From the NCBI GenBank assembly GCA_009746045.1, contig RPFO01000312.1, forward strand, positions 4,278,976 to 4,340,975: 62,000 nt of DNA, read 5' to 3'. Below the pieces are notes generated by a model. The model worked only from the letters and a program-made list of their open reading frames with translations. It searched no databases and was not told where the DNA came from. Below are positions 10,001 to 46,422 of this stretch, in pieces. Source of the DNA: Mesostigma viride (lineage: Eukaryota > Streptophyta > Mesostigmatophyceae > Mesostigmatales > Mesostigmataceae). Within the stretch, counting starts at the first letter, position 1. Each line of letters begins with the position of its first letter. The translations under genes were made by a program, and so were the position numbers.

Positions 10001-11236
10001 CCGGTTGAGGGGACCCCCGCCCTCGCCTCGGTTTCTTTGGGTCTGGGTGACGATCCCGTACCGTCGTCAGGAAGGACGGTTGTGATGACTTTGCCCCCCG
10101 CTCGACGGGGATGGAGCAATGCCCGAACACGATACTGCTGAATGAGGATGACGATCCGGAGCCGTCGGCTGACACGGATTTTGTTGCGAGCACCCCACTG
10201 CAGAAGAGGTTTTTGGAGGCTCGTAACGTGGAGGGTCCGCCGAAAGTCTCAGGTGGAGGGCCGGCGTTTGCCGGATTGATGCGCCCGACTGAGGTGGTCG
10301 ATGTTGAGGCGCCGCCAGGGACATCGACCGCACCGTTGACCGCATTTGGACACCATCGTCACGAAGGATGCCCTTCCACGCTCCAACGGTACATTCGGCC
10401 GGTAAATTTCATTTTCAATAAACGAGTTTAATAAGTACCTTAATATATTTCTACATAAGTTTTTTTGCATCAGTCCATGGCTTCATTGATTTCTCACACG
10501 ACCCTTCCGTATTCATGTTAATTGGCATGTGCTTACGTGCAGGGAAAGGCGAAGAAGAAACTCCAGTTCGGTTTCCCCGTGGATCCGCGTCTGGGACTGT
10601 GTCCGGAGAGGCCGGCCGTGTTGTTGGCCAGGCCGCGGTCGGCGAACCAGTTGCACAACCGGGGGCGGGAGGGGCCTCCCTCCCACCCAACGCACCAGCT
10701 ACGCACCAGCCTTACCGTGCGGTCAGCCAGAAAAAACGTACGAAGAGTTGATGGCAGAGGCGGCGGCTGCGCAGGGGCAGAAGGCAAAACGTCGGGGAGG
10801 GGGCAGGCGAGGGGCGGGGCAGGAGACGGAGGGTGCCGACGAACCTGCACAGCCGCAGAAGGGTGGTGGTCAGGGCAGAGATGCGACGGCCGAAAACCGA
10901 ATCAGGGACGTTCGGCCGGACGTCCGGATGCGCTTTATGGATGGCGCGAAACTGAGTCGCGGAGGTTGGAGTTCGAAATGGGTAGACGAGGTGTGCATAA
11001 ACTGGGAGCACAAGTACCCCAAGAAGGAAGATTTTCTGCTCTTTGGCACCCTCCTGGGCAAAGAGAGGGAGAAGGTGGTGATCAGATGGTTTGATGAAGG
11101 GCACGACCTCGGTTGGAGTAATGAGTGCGAGCAAAAGTTTCGTTTCCCTCTGAAGTTCGCTAGAGAACATGTTACTCTCCTGAAGGAAGGCGCCAGCTGG
11201 GACAACATTCCTTCATATCGACCTGGCAAGCGATGA
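4057..11236 (+). CDS. Large unrecognised multi-exon gene
   Basis: Plausible exons: 4057-4725, 4846-4902, 5030-5110, 5235-5739, 6325-7509, 7766-9581, an uncertain 9.6-10.4 kb part ending at 10401, and 10543-11236. Donors are mostly GTAAG or GTACA; acceptors are TTGCAG, TTACAG or TGCAG. Several exon joins keep the frame. The protein would exceed 1,500 residues and mixes folded-looking helical stretches with low-complexity segments (KGKGKGK, poly-Glu/Asp, Gly/Arg-rich). At least seven frame breaks occur, nearly all at runs of G or A (near 4396, 5275, 5580, 6950, 7440, 8030, 10730), so either the assembly has homopolymer errors or the gene is decaying. No conserved domain, transposase or polymerase motif was recognised. 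One alternative is that it is two or more adjacent genes. Confidence 0.5.
5725..6265 (+). repeat. ~150-bp tandem repeat (4 copies) containing the exon tail and donor
   Basis: The unit begins with the end of the upstream exon, GTTGAGGGGAATGAG, plus its donor GTAAGTCTACC. It continues through a conserved T-rich segment and one copy of the 20-mer. Later copies read GTTGAGGGAAATGAGCCAAG, GTTAAGGGGAATGAGGTAAG and GTTGAGGGAAATGAGCCGAG. Only the third keeps a GT donor; the others are mutated to CC. All lie in the intron 5740-6324. Confidence 0.9.
6325..7509 (+). CDS. Exon of the unknown gene: charged helical domain
   Basis: Begins after CACTGCAG and joins in phase with the exon ending at 5739 (GNE then YVQAERATHAAILYSIS). 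It contains a Lys/Gly tract (KGKGKGKEVEV), an acidic patch (DDDDILD), then Trp-rich folded sequence (VIPVWRYSFQFLADRFPNTF). The second half continues in another frame (MKAGYARAMTDKEIDIYLRT) after a G7 run near 6950, and shifts again at a G6 run near 7440 before ending REEK at GTAAGCC. Both shifts are one base, which fits sequencing error. No homolog was identified. Confidence 0.6.
7500..7680 (+). repeat. ~68-bp triplicate at an intron start
   Basis: Three units start at the donor GGTAAGCCAAG (7509), at TGGTAAAG (7581) and at TTGTCAAG (7648). Each runs straight into a copy of the 20-mer and then TATAAG and AGTATGCCAT. The unit therefore begins at the 5' splice site and includes the motif. Confidence 0.8.
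7766..9581 (+). CDS. Exon of the unknown gene: long helical region with acidic tail
   Basis: Starts after GCGATGCAG. The frame reads NAMNAEDTAQAKATWGSALG, shifts one base at a G6 run near 8030, then stays open for about 500 codons through WGPDQKNFMQRWLFWCEDPL. Several Trp/Phe-rich amphipathic stretches follow (residues such as RDFWRVIVTATRAIILTLRD). The C-terminal ~100 residues are an extreme acidic tract of Glu/Asp (9255-9400), then Gly/Arg-rich. A likely donor is GTAAGC at 9582. No family is recognised; the acidic and Gly/Arg tails suggest nucleic-acid or chromatin contact, which is inference. Confidence 0.6.
9594..9960 (+). repeat. 72-bp tandem repeat carrying the 20-mer in reverse
   Basis: About five units of 72 bp. 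Each holds GGAAACGCCGGCGGGCGTAT (starts 9626, 9698, 9770, 9842, 9914), the reverse complement of the dispersed 20-mer. Two frames stay open, one reading GNAGGRICDEEGDRQQEGGS repeatedly, the other ETPAGVSVMRRGIASRKEAR. The stretch follows a good donor (GTAAGC, 9582), so it may be intronic instead of coding; the sequence cannot decide. Confidence 0.9.
10543..11236 (+). CDS. Terminal exon of the unknown gene
   Basis: Begins after ACGTGCAG. A proline/glycine-rich linker is followed, after a one-base slip at an A6 run near 10730, by an open frame (YEELMAEAAAAQGQKAKRRG) leading to a compact, aromatic C-terminal domain (WSSKWVDEVCINWEHKYPKK, then WFDEGHDLGWSNECEQKFRF) ending PGKR-stop at 11236. An AATAAA occurs 3' near 11465. 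The C-terminal domain looks folded, but I cannot name it. Confidence 0.55.
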
Positions 11237-11737
11237 TGGGCGAGGACTTTGCACGAAATCGCGTTTTGCACGTAATTGCCCACCGCAACGTGGAGAAATG
11301 CAGATGTACATAGTAGTTGGATCAGTTACCGTGACTTTGGGCAGTTTAGTACTTAGTTGGGGTGACGTGTCCAATGTATATATGGTGGGGCGCGTCCAAG
11401 GGGGTCCACGCTGATTGAGCACTTGCATGTGTTCTTTCAACATATTCGGACATGTATGAAATGAATAAATTGTTTGGACGATTGCAAATTGATTGATTGA
11501 AGAATGAGATACCATTATTAATTGAAAAATGTAAAACCTCATTGTGAATTTGTACTTCAAACTTTCACATGCATGCCCCAAATTGTGCATTTGTGCAGGT
11601 TTTAATTATGAGAAGTAGCATTTCTCTACAAATATTGAGAAATTTAGGGGCACTTGGGTTTGTTGGCCATGTTCATTCATGATAAAATGGACTTTTTATG
11701 CTGTAACATCATATTCCACTAGTCCAAAACGCTGCTT
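11237..11737. other. 3' flank of the unknown gene
   Basis: AT-rich, non-coding. AATAAA near 11465 is a candidate polyadenylation signal for the plus-strand gene. No other structure was seen. Confidence 0.5.
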
Positions 11738-12135
11738 TCATGACGTCAAAAGTACCAGCAATGGCCCTAGGTTGGAGCAGTAGATGTTGGGGACGCCCTC
11801 TATGACCTGGCCCCACTTGGCCTTGTCCATCATCTTCGTCCAAATCACGGAGAGGCCTAGGCCCCCCATGTCCTCTACTAGCTGTTCTTTGAAGGTGTGG
11901 GCCTTGCGGCGTCTAACATCACTGGGCCCGGCCCACGTCAGGAGGTGCCGGCCAGGCTGAGCTGGTCGCAGTAAGGCTGCCCCATGGTCCAGAGCCCACA
12001 GATAGGCTTGGAACACACACATTTAGAGGCGCCTGTTTGGGATAATATAAAGGCCTCTCCCAGAGCCTGAGGGTTTTGCATGGGGGGCATTCCCAGGCTT
12101 ATCCCACAACCCACCAGGTTGGATAGGTAATATAA
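11738..12135 (-). mobile_element. LINE (family I) ORF2 C-terminal relic
   Basis: Minus-strand reading gives AYLWALDHGAALL, then QPGRHLLTWAGPSDVRRRKA and FKEQLVEDMGGLGLSVIW. This is the C-terminal tail of a non-LTR reverse-transcriptase ORF2 (Gly-Arg-Trp box followed by a Lys/Trp helix). It is about 90% identical by eye to 48.2-48.45 kb, and its 5' part matches 39.06-39.17 kb. The fragment is truncated at both ends and dead. Confidence 0.75.
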
Positions 12136-13518
12136 AATGGGCTTCCATCACCATCATGACGGTTCATCAGTATATAGGCTCCGCACGTACGGCTCCCCAA
12201 CGGAACCGCATGCACATATAAGCCCGCAATCAATTATAAAATTATATGCATGCGGATCGACACTGCGACGGAGTGTACAGCAATTGCGATAATGATCCTC
12301 GTCCACACAGAAAATTCGTTACCACAATCAAAATCATTGTGGGCCTGGCTCCCCAGTCGGACCGCATGAACCATTCATGTGCAGCATGCACTGCAGACGC
12401 ATGTCTGGGGATCACAGCAGATCGGCTGTGATTGCCTTTATGTGCCAGGTGTCCTAATCAGGTTTCCAAGTCTGTCTCGGTTCAATGTACAACTAGAAAC
12501 GCTGCGAGCAACTATTCTTGTTGTCAACAAGCGTGCGTGAGTACCGATTGGCCACTTGTGGGTCCAATCTATCTGTATCTACATAGCCGGAAAGCTTGAA
12601 GTGGCCACATCCCTGCCCTTGCGCATGCCCCCTTAAGTGGGGGACCGGGCATCCTCGGCATAGCGAGAGCCTAGCTGTGAGCTGGACAGTGGACAGCATT
12701 GTCATAACCCCCTATATCTCACTGATCGCTTATCTTGCATGGCTTGTCAGGCAACAGCGCAGTGATGTGGGACATAACACGTGGTTGGTAGAAGGACATT
12801 TTCCAGCACCATGTGAGTGAAACCTGTAGCAACAGGCCAACAACGTCTAAACCATTACTACGTTACGCAGTCGCTGGCCACGCTGGCGGCGGGGCCTGCC
12901 CACAGAGAGGCCGGGCGAAGCTGGGCTGATGTCAGCTGGCCGACGCGCGAGCGCAATGCCCTACAGAAGCAGATCAGCACGATTGCCAAAGTACACAATG
13001 CGTGTGCGGGGATCCTCGGGGATCAGATAAGGGTACGATAAGCATGCGTGTGGGGATCAGATAAGGGTAAGATAAGCATGCGTGTGGCGCCAACTTTGAC
13101 ATTATTATACCGAAGGATCTGCGTTACTACGCAGATTTAGACACACTGGCATGTATGGTACAACATCCAAGCCACCGTCCCTCTTGGTGCAGTAGCCGGG
13201 CCCTGGACAATCAGGAGGATGTGCTTCTGCACAACCTGCGCTATTGTCCCAGGTTCACCACAAGCACCAAACTGTCAAAAGGCTGCTCAAACAAAGCCGA
13301 TGCAGGTCCCTCCACATGTCCTTCCAGCTGTGACTCCAACGGCAGAGCACAGACCAGTACCCAGGGGCTTGTACTGCTTTCCGGAACCGCTTGGAGAAAC
13401 AGGTGGAGGGCACATGTGCGGTGCCTCATGTAGGAGCAGAGCACGAGTAGTAAGGGAGACTGGCGTAGTGCAGGACAGGAGTGGGCACTAGTTGCCACTC
13501 CCAGCACCTGCAACGCTG
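12136..13518. other. Intergenic; one 34-bp direct repeat
   Basis: No gene is seen. A tandem pair of about 34 bp (GGGGATCAGATAAGGGTA units) lies at 13018-13086. The stretch is the 3' flank of the LPA1-like gene. Short ORFs here have no coding character. Confidence 0.6.
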
Positions 13519-40429
<26,911 letters not shown>

Positions 40430-40874
40430 AGTGGTCAAGTAACGCGCTCAACATTCGCTCTTTCGATCACCAATGGTAAAATAACGACCATAATATCTCA
40501 CTCGCAAGTAATTGCTGCCGCCGCGGACATTCGCGAAAGCATGATTTAGCCCGTCCTGCCGCGGGAAATGCAGCAAATTGTGGGTTGCAGCAGCGAATGG
40601 TCGCCACGTGTCATTGATTTTTTCAAGCGCGGATACTCATTAAAATTTTACTCACGCGAAAGATACTACTAGCAAACCGCACACAAGAGATCCTGGCAAG
40701 CCGGGACGACACATCGGCAATAGAAATGTGGAAAGCTCGGGAAACAATTTATAAACGCTGTCTTAAGAAGGTCACATTTCTAGCAACAAGCTTGCAAAGA
40801 CGTCGTGTTTAAGCCGTAACGCGGCTCCGTAGTAGGAGGGCGATTGGCGATTCCGACACTGTTGCTGTGTAGAA
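40430..40874. promoter_or_regulatory. Divergent intergenic region
   Basis: About 445 bp between the start of the LPA1-like gene (minus) and the hydrolase gene (plus). It must hold both promoters. It is less GC-rich than the flanks, with no clear TATA box, repeat or motif. The bidirectional role is inferred from the geometry only. Confidence 0.5.
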
Positions 40875-43800
40875 ATGGCGAGCAAAGCGTGCTGTGATGC
40901 AGGCCCTCCGCATCAGCCCGATGGCCGCGAGCAGAAGGGCAGGGAGTCAACGTTGCCCGATGGAACGGCAGTATACGTTGTCGGGGATGAAGGCACCAAG
41001 GGTATAGTGGTGATTCCAGGTAACCGTCTCGAAACGGTTATTTTTGTTTCCATTTTCTGGTGGGAGCTCAATGTAGCAGGTTGTTCGCTCATTATGTATC
41101 TCGCGCGGTTTTGCCTTAAGATGAGGGGTTTTGTTGCCGTTGCCATTTTGTGCACCAGATATCTTCGGTTTCCATCTTTCGAATGTGAGGGAGGTCGCCG
41201 ATCGAATCGCGGCAGAAGGCATGCGGGTCATGCTGCCGGACGTTTTCCGCGGGAATTTCATCCGTCTCGAAGATTTCCCGCCGAAGGACGGGAATGCGTT
41301 CATGGCCTGGGTCGGCGTGCAGGATGGCAACGTGCCGCCCATCATGTCGGAATGCGTCAAGGCCCTCAAGTAAGCATTCCTAATGTCGAGCACGTGGCAG
41401 ACGCACATGACCACAGCGGTGTCGTCGACTTCCTGCTGGGCCCATGACACGGATCTCATTGGCATGGGGGGCATGGCATGGGCCATCATGTGGCGGACGT
41501 GTGCATGCCCAACATTGCTTCTCCAGAGTCTGCTGGCTTCTTTGTGTGTGGCACCGTCCACCTGGCCTCTGCGCGGGTGCATGGTAGAGTGCATGGTAGA
41601 GTGCGTGGTAGAGTGCGTGGGAGAGTGCATGGTAGAATGCATGATGAACGTGTCATAGCAGCTCGTAGTGCGTGAAACGGCATGACGTGGCCATGAGGAT
41701 GCGGGCGTGAAACGGTATTGGTGGGCTGACATGGTGATGGTGGGCTGGGACAATGGGTGGGAAGGAAAGGTGATGGTGGGCCACAGGCTGGAGGGTGGTG
41801 TTTTGGACGCAGTGTGACGAGGAGGTTTAAGTGTATCTGTGACGCAGCCCTTTGGATCCCTATCTCAGGGCAGCATGTCTAACCATCCGTGTGGAGGGCA
41901 TGGTATATCCTCTTCTTTCTAGGAGCCTGCATGCGCTCACAAAGGGGTTGACTTGCGGCGTGGTAGTCATGAGAAAGGAAGCATGTGCCAGTGCCGAAAC
42001 CCAGCTCGCCCAGTGCAATTCAAGCAGGCTGGCGCCTCGTGGAACTCTTGCAGGCGTGCTCCTCTCAGATAGGTCACGTTCTTTCCTTCCTTGCGGTTAG
42101 TTTATGTGTGGATGCATGCTTGCTGGCGTGCCCCCACTGGAACCTCATATGATTCCCACAGGACGTCCCATGCCTGATATCACAAGGTTGCTGGGGTTCT
42201 TTCCAATGGCATGCTCACTATCACTGCTAAATTTGCCATATGCACTGGCCTTTGATATAACCCAACGTATATATACCAACGTCACCCACATCTGTTCGGT
42301 GCTGCCCCTTGGCACAAGCTCTACAAACAGGTCGTGGACCGGCTAGATCGCGTAGTATCTCCGCACATCTGAACCCTGTGATGCCAGATCTCCTTTGCGG
42401 CCGTTCCAAGCTTGGCACTGGATTCCTTGTCCACATCGCCGCGTCGCTGCAGCAACACGATGTTTTCTGGCATACGCGGGCTTTTGGTTCCCGCCGCACA
42501 TTTGAAAGTGCTGTCCTCCGGATTTTTGCCTTTGCACCGTGTGCAGTTCTTGGACGTTTGGAATCATGGCATGGCTAACGTAATGGCTGACTAGCTAGAC
42601 CTTTTCAGTGGTTTTCCATTTGCGGGTATTTCCTCGTAAATGGTGGGAGAGCGATCGCAGCAATGGTGCTCACCACTAGACACTCCCGGCCAGTTAGGCT
42701 CGAAACACACGCCCTGATCAAGCATGCTGTTTCCGGCCCCACCGTCTAGGTCATCTAGTCGCTCTACACGTAAGCCAGCCATAATTTCAATGCACAAGGC
42801 TACACATTTCCATCACCATTCATCTTCATCATCCTGAACGACTCGAACACGCGGACAAGATAACGGCAGGCTCGAGCTACCATGGTCCGGATTCTCCCGA
42901 TTTCTGGCCTGCGCTGGTTGTCTCCTTGATATACCGACGGGTTGTCTCATTGGTATTTGCCAACAGGTCGCAAGGGTGCACCAGTGTCTCCGCCGTCGGT
43001 TTCTGCTGGGGCGGCAGCGCCGTGCTGACGCAGGCAGGCACCGGCCTGCTGGCATCCGGCGTCTCGGTCCACGGCGCGTTCCTCACCGCGGACAAGGTGG
43101 AGGTTGCCAAGTGTCCGATGCTGTTCATGCCCGCGGGGGACGACCCGTCGACAGACGACCTGAAGGTGATCCTGGACAAGAAGCCGTTTGGCCACCAGTG
43201 CGCGTACCGCAGGTACGATGGGGCAAGAAAATCATTTGGCCACCTGTGCAAGGACAGCTACTGGCAGTGTGTTGACCACGTACCCCTCCGTTACGCCGGC
43301 CAGTAGCACACTTGTTTGTCGTGGTGCAAATGTTGTGGGTGAGGATGGGTGCGTTGTTGCTGCTGCAGAGCGTGACGTTGGGAAGCATTAGCGCTGTGCG
43401 ATGGTCGTGGCCTTAGCATTCTGCTGATCGTGCTTGATAGAATGCCCACACGTGCATCGCTGTATTTGCTTAGTTACGGGGCAATAGCTAATTGTTTGGC
43501 AGAAATTTATGAGGGGTAGGGGCACCATGGCAAATCAGTTTGTATAGTGGTGCTACTGTACGAAGCTGCTCGGTTGAGTGCGCCGTGTTACTTTCAGCCT
43601 TGGCCGGTTCCCCCATGTTCCAGCCGTCTCTGGGTTTCAAGCAGCACGTGGCGTTTGCCCATATCTGTTTTGATTACTTTCATTTGCATTACGAAGCACA
43701 ACACCTCCGTGAACATTGTTGTGAGTGGTCCCTCCCCATCCATCCAGTTTGCGTGGCTTGATGCAATTGGCAACGCATGGCCCAAGGCTCTGAGATGTTA

Positions 43801-43946
43801 TGGCCGGACGTGTCACCCACAAACGCAGGTTCGACGACCAAACACATGGGTTCTGCGCAGCGCGGGGCGATTGGACAAATCCTGCCATCAAACATGCTGC
43901 GGATGAAGCCATCAACGAGATGATCAAGTTTTTCAAGCAGGTCTAG
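40875..43946 (+). CDS. Dienelactone-hydrolase-family protein, 4 exons, 239 aa
   Basis: Exons 40875-41019, 41159-41369, 42967-43212 and 43829-43946; splice phases match and the joined CDS is 720 bp with stop. It is an alpha/beta hydrolase of the carboxymethylenebutenolidase (DLH) type. Visible parts are an N-terminal strand (GIVVIPG-DIFGFHLSNVRE), the nucleophile elbow GFCWGG with catalytic Cys, the acid segment MPAGDDPSTDD, and the catalytic His in DDQTHGFCAARGDW, close to the C-terminus. Length and order are normal for the family. No signal peptide is seen, so it is probably cytosolic. The natural substrate is unknown; many eukaryotic members are annotated only by fold. Start: the first ATG, MASKACCDAG. 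Intron 3 begins with an echo of exon 3; intron 2 holds a 12-bp repeat. Confidence 0.92.
41576..41645 (+). repeat. 12-bp tandem repeat in hydrolase intron 2
   Basis: About five copies of a GCATGGTAGAGT-like unit. The sequence bears only a vague likeness to the end of exon 2 and is not counted as an exon echo. Confidence 0.75.
43185..43265 (+). repeat. Exon-tail echo after hydrolase exon 3
   Basis: The exon end TTTGGCCACCAGTGCGCGTA CCGCAG|GTACGATGGGG recurs 35 bp later in the intron as TTTGGCCACCTGTGCAAGGA CAGCTACTGGCAG. It is the same type of junction duplication as in the LPA1-like gene, but on the opposite strand and in an unrelated gene. Confidence 0.8.
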
Positions 43947-44369
43947 GATTTTTTCTGGCATATCAAGCAGGTTGTGCCATTAACAATTCATTGCATCACA
44001 AACACGTAGCATGCCTTGCATAGTTGTTGTTGATAGTCAGCATTTTAGTGCACTATCCGGATCTTGGAGGCTTCATATTCCTAATGGGATTGACTGCAAA
44101 CTTCAGACAACTTTTAGTGCACAAAGCAAAGCGGAAGTGCACAAAACTTGGTAGCCCAATAAGATTGAATTTATTGTTGGCCTACGTACGCCGGTTGTCA
44201 CTTTGATATTTGCAACCATCATAAAAGCTGTTCGACTCAATAAAAGTCGAAAGGGTGCACCCTTATCAAGAAAGGCCATCAATTGAGTAAGATAGCATTA
44301 AGCGAGGGGGCAAGCGGCTCGGGCGGACTGGCATAAAATGAGAAAACAAATTGAATCACCACTTAGGAT
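43947..44369. other. 3' flank of the hydrolase gene
   Basis: No gene or repeat is seen. Confidence 0.5.
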
Positions 44370-44597
44370 TAGGAGATCGATGCATGCCGTCAAGCTGCTT
44401 GGCGCTTCAGTTGCTCAGTGCCTGGTCCAGGGTCCGCGCCTCGCAGCCGTAAAGCAGGATGATGAGGACAACAGTCTGAAGGGCCGCTTGAACAGAATAT
44501 GCGCTTGAGCCGCTCATTCAGGTAGCGATATGTCCAGATCGAACCCGGTTGGACAGGCTGCATGTCCAGGTGGCGTCCAGGGTCGCCCAGGCCTGGC
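44370..44597 (-). mobile_element. LINE ORF2 fragment (LYGCE box)
   Basis: On the minus strand a frame reads QTVVLIILLYGCEARTLDQA, which matches the post-RT LYGxExW region of non-LTR retrotransposons. It is frame-broken and short. It adjoins the (AATT)n tail of the next element. Confidence 0.65.
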
Positions 44598-44987
44598 CAA
44601 TTAATTAATTAGTTAATTAGAAACATAACTCCGTTGGGAGTACATGTAGCACATATCCCTGAGAAGGGGCATATGGCTTTTAATACATTCTGGGCTACTT
44701 CCTGCAAGGGTGGGAATGTAAGCTACCCTTGCTCTAGGTGCGCCAGGGCACCTGCACCCCCATGATCTATCAAGCTATGCCCAGCTAAGGGGGAGCCTGT
44801 CATGTGGGGGAAGATGGTGCCTGGCCAATGCGGGTGTTGATGTCGTCGGCCGTGCCGAGGGCCGGGTCCGAGCCAGCTGCCAAGGAGCTTGAAGCGAGTC
44901 ACTGCGGGGACGGGGCTGCCGTCCAGCAGCTAGGATGACGGGCAGGGTGGGGTGGTCCCAGCGGGGATCAAGCTTGCCGATGGCCAC
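44598..44987 (-). mobile_element. LINE fragment: RT thumb region joined to the family II 3' UTR
   Basis: On the minus strand TRFKLLGSWLGP and, after a frame slip, DINTRIGQA resemble the FKYLG...RI segment after the RT catalytic box. This joins directly to the family II 3' UTR (AACTCCGTTGGGAGTACATG, reversed) and an AATT tail (44598-44621). Sharing of the 3' UTR with ORF1-only copies links them to an RT-bearing parent. Confidence 0.6.
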
Positions 44988-44989
44988 TC

Positions 44990-46422
44990 GACGACACTGA
45001 TCACCGCCCAGCTCCTCAAGATAGTCCAGTCGACAAGCGGCCGAGACGGGACCACCACGCCATCGCCATTGAGTGCCTGCAAAACACCGTGGGCCTCACC
45101 GCCCGGCGCCCAGGCGGTGAAGGACATTGCCGCCAGGCCAGCCCTACCTTCAGCTCCGGCACAGCGCAGGGGGGAAGCCGGTATACTGGAGGGGGGCGGT
45201 CATCCACGTTGACCACAAGCCCTGGCAGCCCCCTCCTGCCACCTCAGACTAGGGAATTCATACCAGTAGTGTAGATTAGTCAGGCTTAGCCTAGCATGTG
45301 GCCCACGCGCATGTGCGCCCATAATGGCCCCCATGGATGTTGCCTACAAAATTTAGCCAAGCCATGCCTATAACGGGACCCCCATGGATGTTGCATTAAG
45401 AATTTCGCCATGCTATGCCATGCAGAGAGATGCTCTCTGTAGAGAAGCCATGTCCTAGCTCTTGTATAGCCATGATGATCTTCCCCACCTATGACAGGCT
45501 CCCCTTCGCTGGGTGTTGCCTGAAACTCTGGGTGGTGCAGGTGCCCTAGTGCACCTAGAGCAAGTGTTGTTTACATTCCCACCCTTGCAGGAAGTAGCTT
45601 AGAATGTATGATAGGCCATATGCCCCTTCTCTGGGCTATGTGCTACATATACTCCCAACGGAGTTATGTTACAATTCAATTCAATTCAATTCAGCCCCTG
45701 CTGGCCCAGCCGGTGATGCACCTGCCACCCAGACCTGGGCCGCCATGCTGCAAACCCATACCACCTCCACCACATCCGCCAGTCGCGCTGCACCCGTAGC
45801 AACAAGTGCTCGATCTCCGCGAGGAGGCCGATCGAGCTCGACAATGAGCGCAGATACAACGTCATCGTAAGGCACTTCGACCAGCTGCCAGATGAAAACT
45901 CCGAGTCCCTTGGCATGGCATTTGAGAAAAACATCCTTGTCCCCATGGCTCTCACTGGTGAGCTCCAGCTGGAGGTCCTCCGCCTTCCCCGTTTGCGGGG
46001 CAAGGCCGAGTGAACCGCCCCCCGGCTGCTCATCACCTTTGAATTTCCATGGCGGACAAGCTGCTGTTTCTCAAGCGCCGCAAGCGGCTCGTAGGTCGGG
46101 ACCTCCTACAAGCTCAGGACGACGACTTGACCCTGGCGCAGCAAGAACGGCGACGGGAGCTATGCATGACCCGGACCTACCTCCAGCAGCTCCGGCAGGC
46201 AGCACTGCATGAGGGAAGAAGCCGGGTTACTGGAGGAGGCGGCGATCTAGCTATGTACGTCGACCACAAGCCATGGCAGGTGACCCCCGCCCCGTGCCCG
46301 CCCCAGCAACCCGGCCCGCCTAGGGGAATATAGAGGTAGCATAGTAAGACTATGCTACTTTTTTTTTTCCTTTTAGAACGCGATATAATTGGCGTTGTAG
46401 CCACGAGCCACGAGGTAGCCAT
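44990..46422 (+). pseudogene. Old ORF1 LINE copy (C), interrupted by a younger insertion
   Basis: The ORF1 C-terminal half is split as 44990-45144 and 45698-46330. The left part ends ...KDIAARPA and the right part resumes AGPAGDAPATQTWAAML. Joined, they align with the intact copy at 58.1-58.8 kb. Several frameshifts are present. Its 3' UTR is cut where the next element begins. Confidence 0.75.
45145..45691 (+). mobile_element. Young 5'-truncated LINE insertion (B) inside copy C
   Basis: Starts within the ORF1 C-terminus (CTACCTTCAGCTCCGGCACA) and runs through the full family II 3' UTR to a tail TTAC(AATTC)4. The sequence CAGCCC on both sides (45139-45144, 45692-45697) is a short target-site duplication. 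Its 3' end is nearly identical to that of the 57.7-kb element, which suggests recent activity. Confidence 0.8.
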
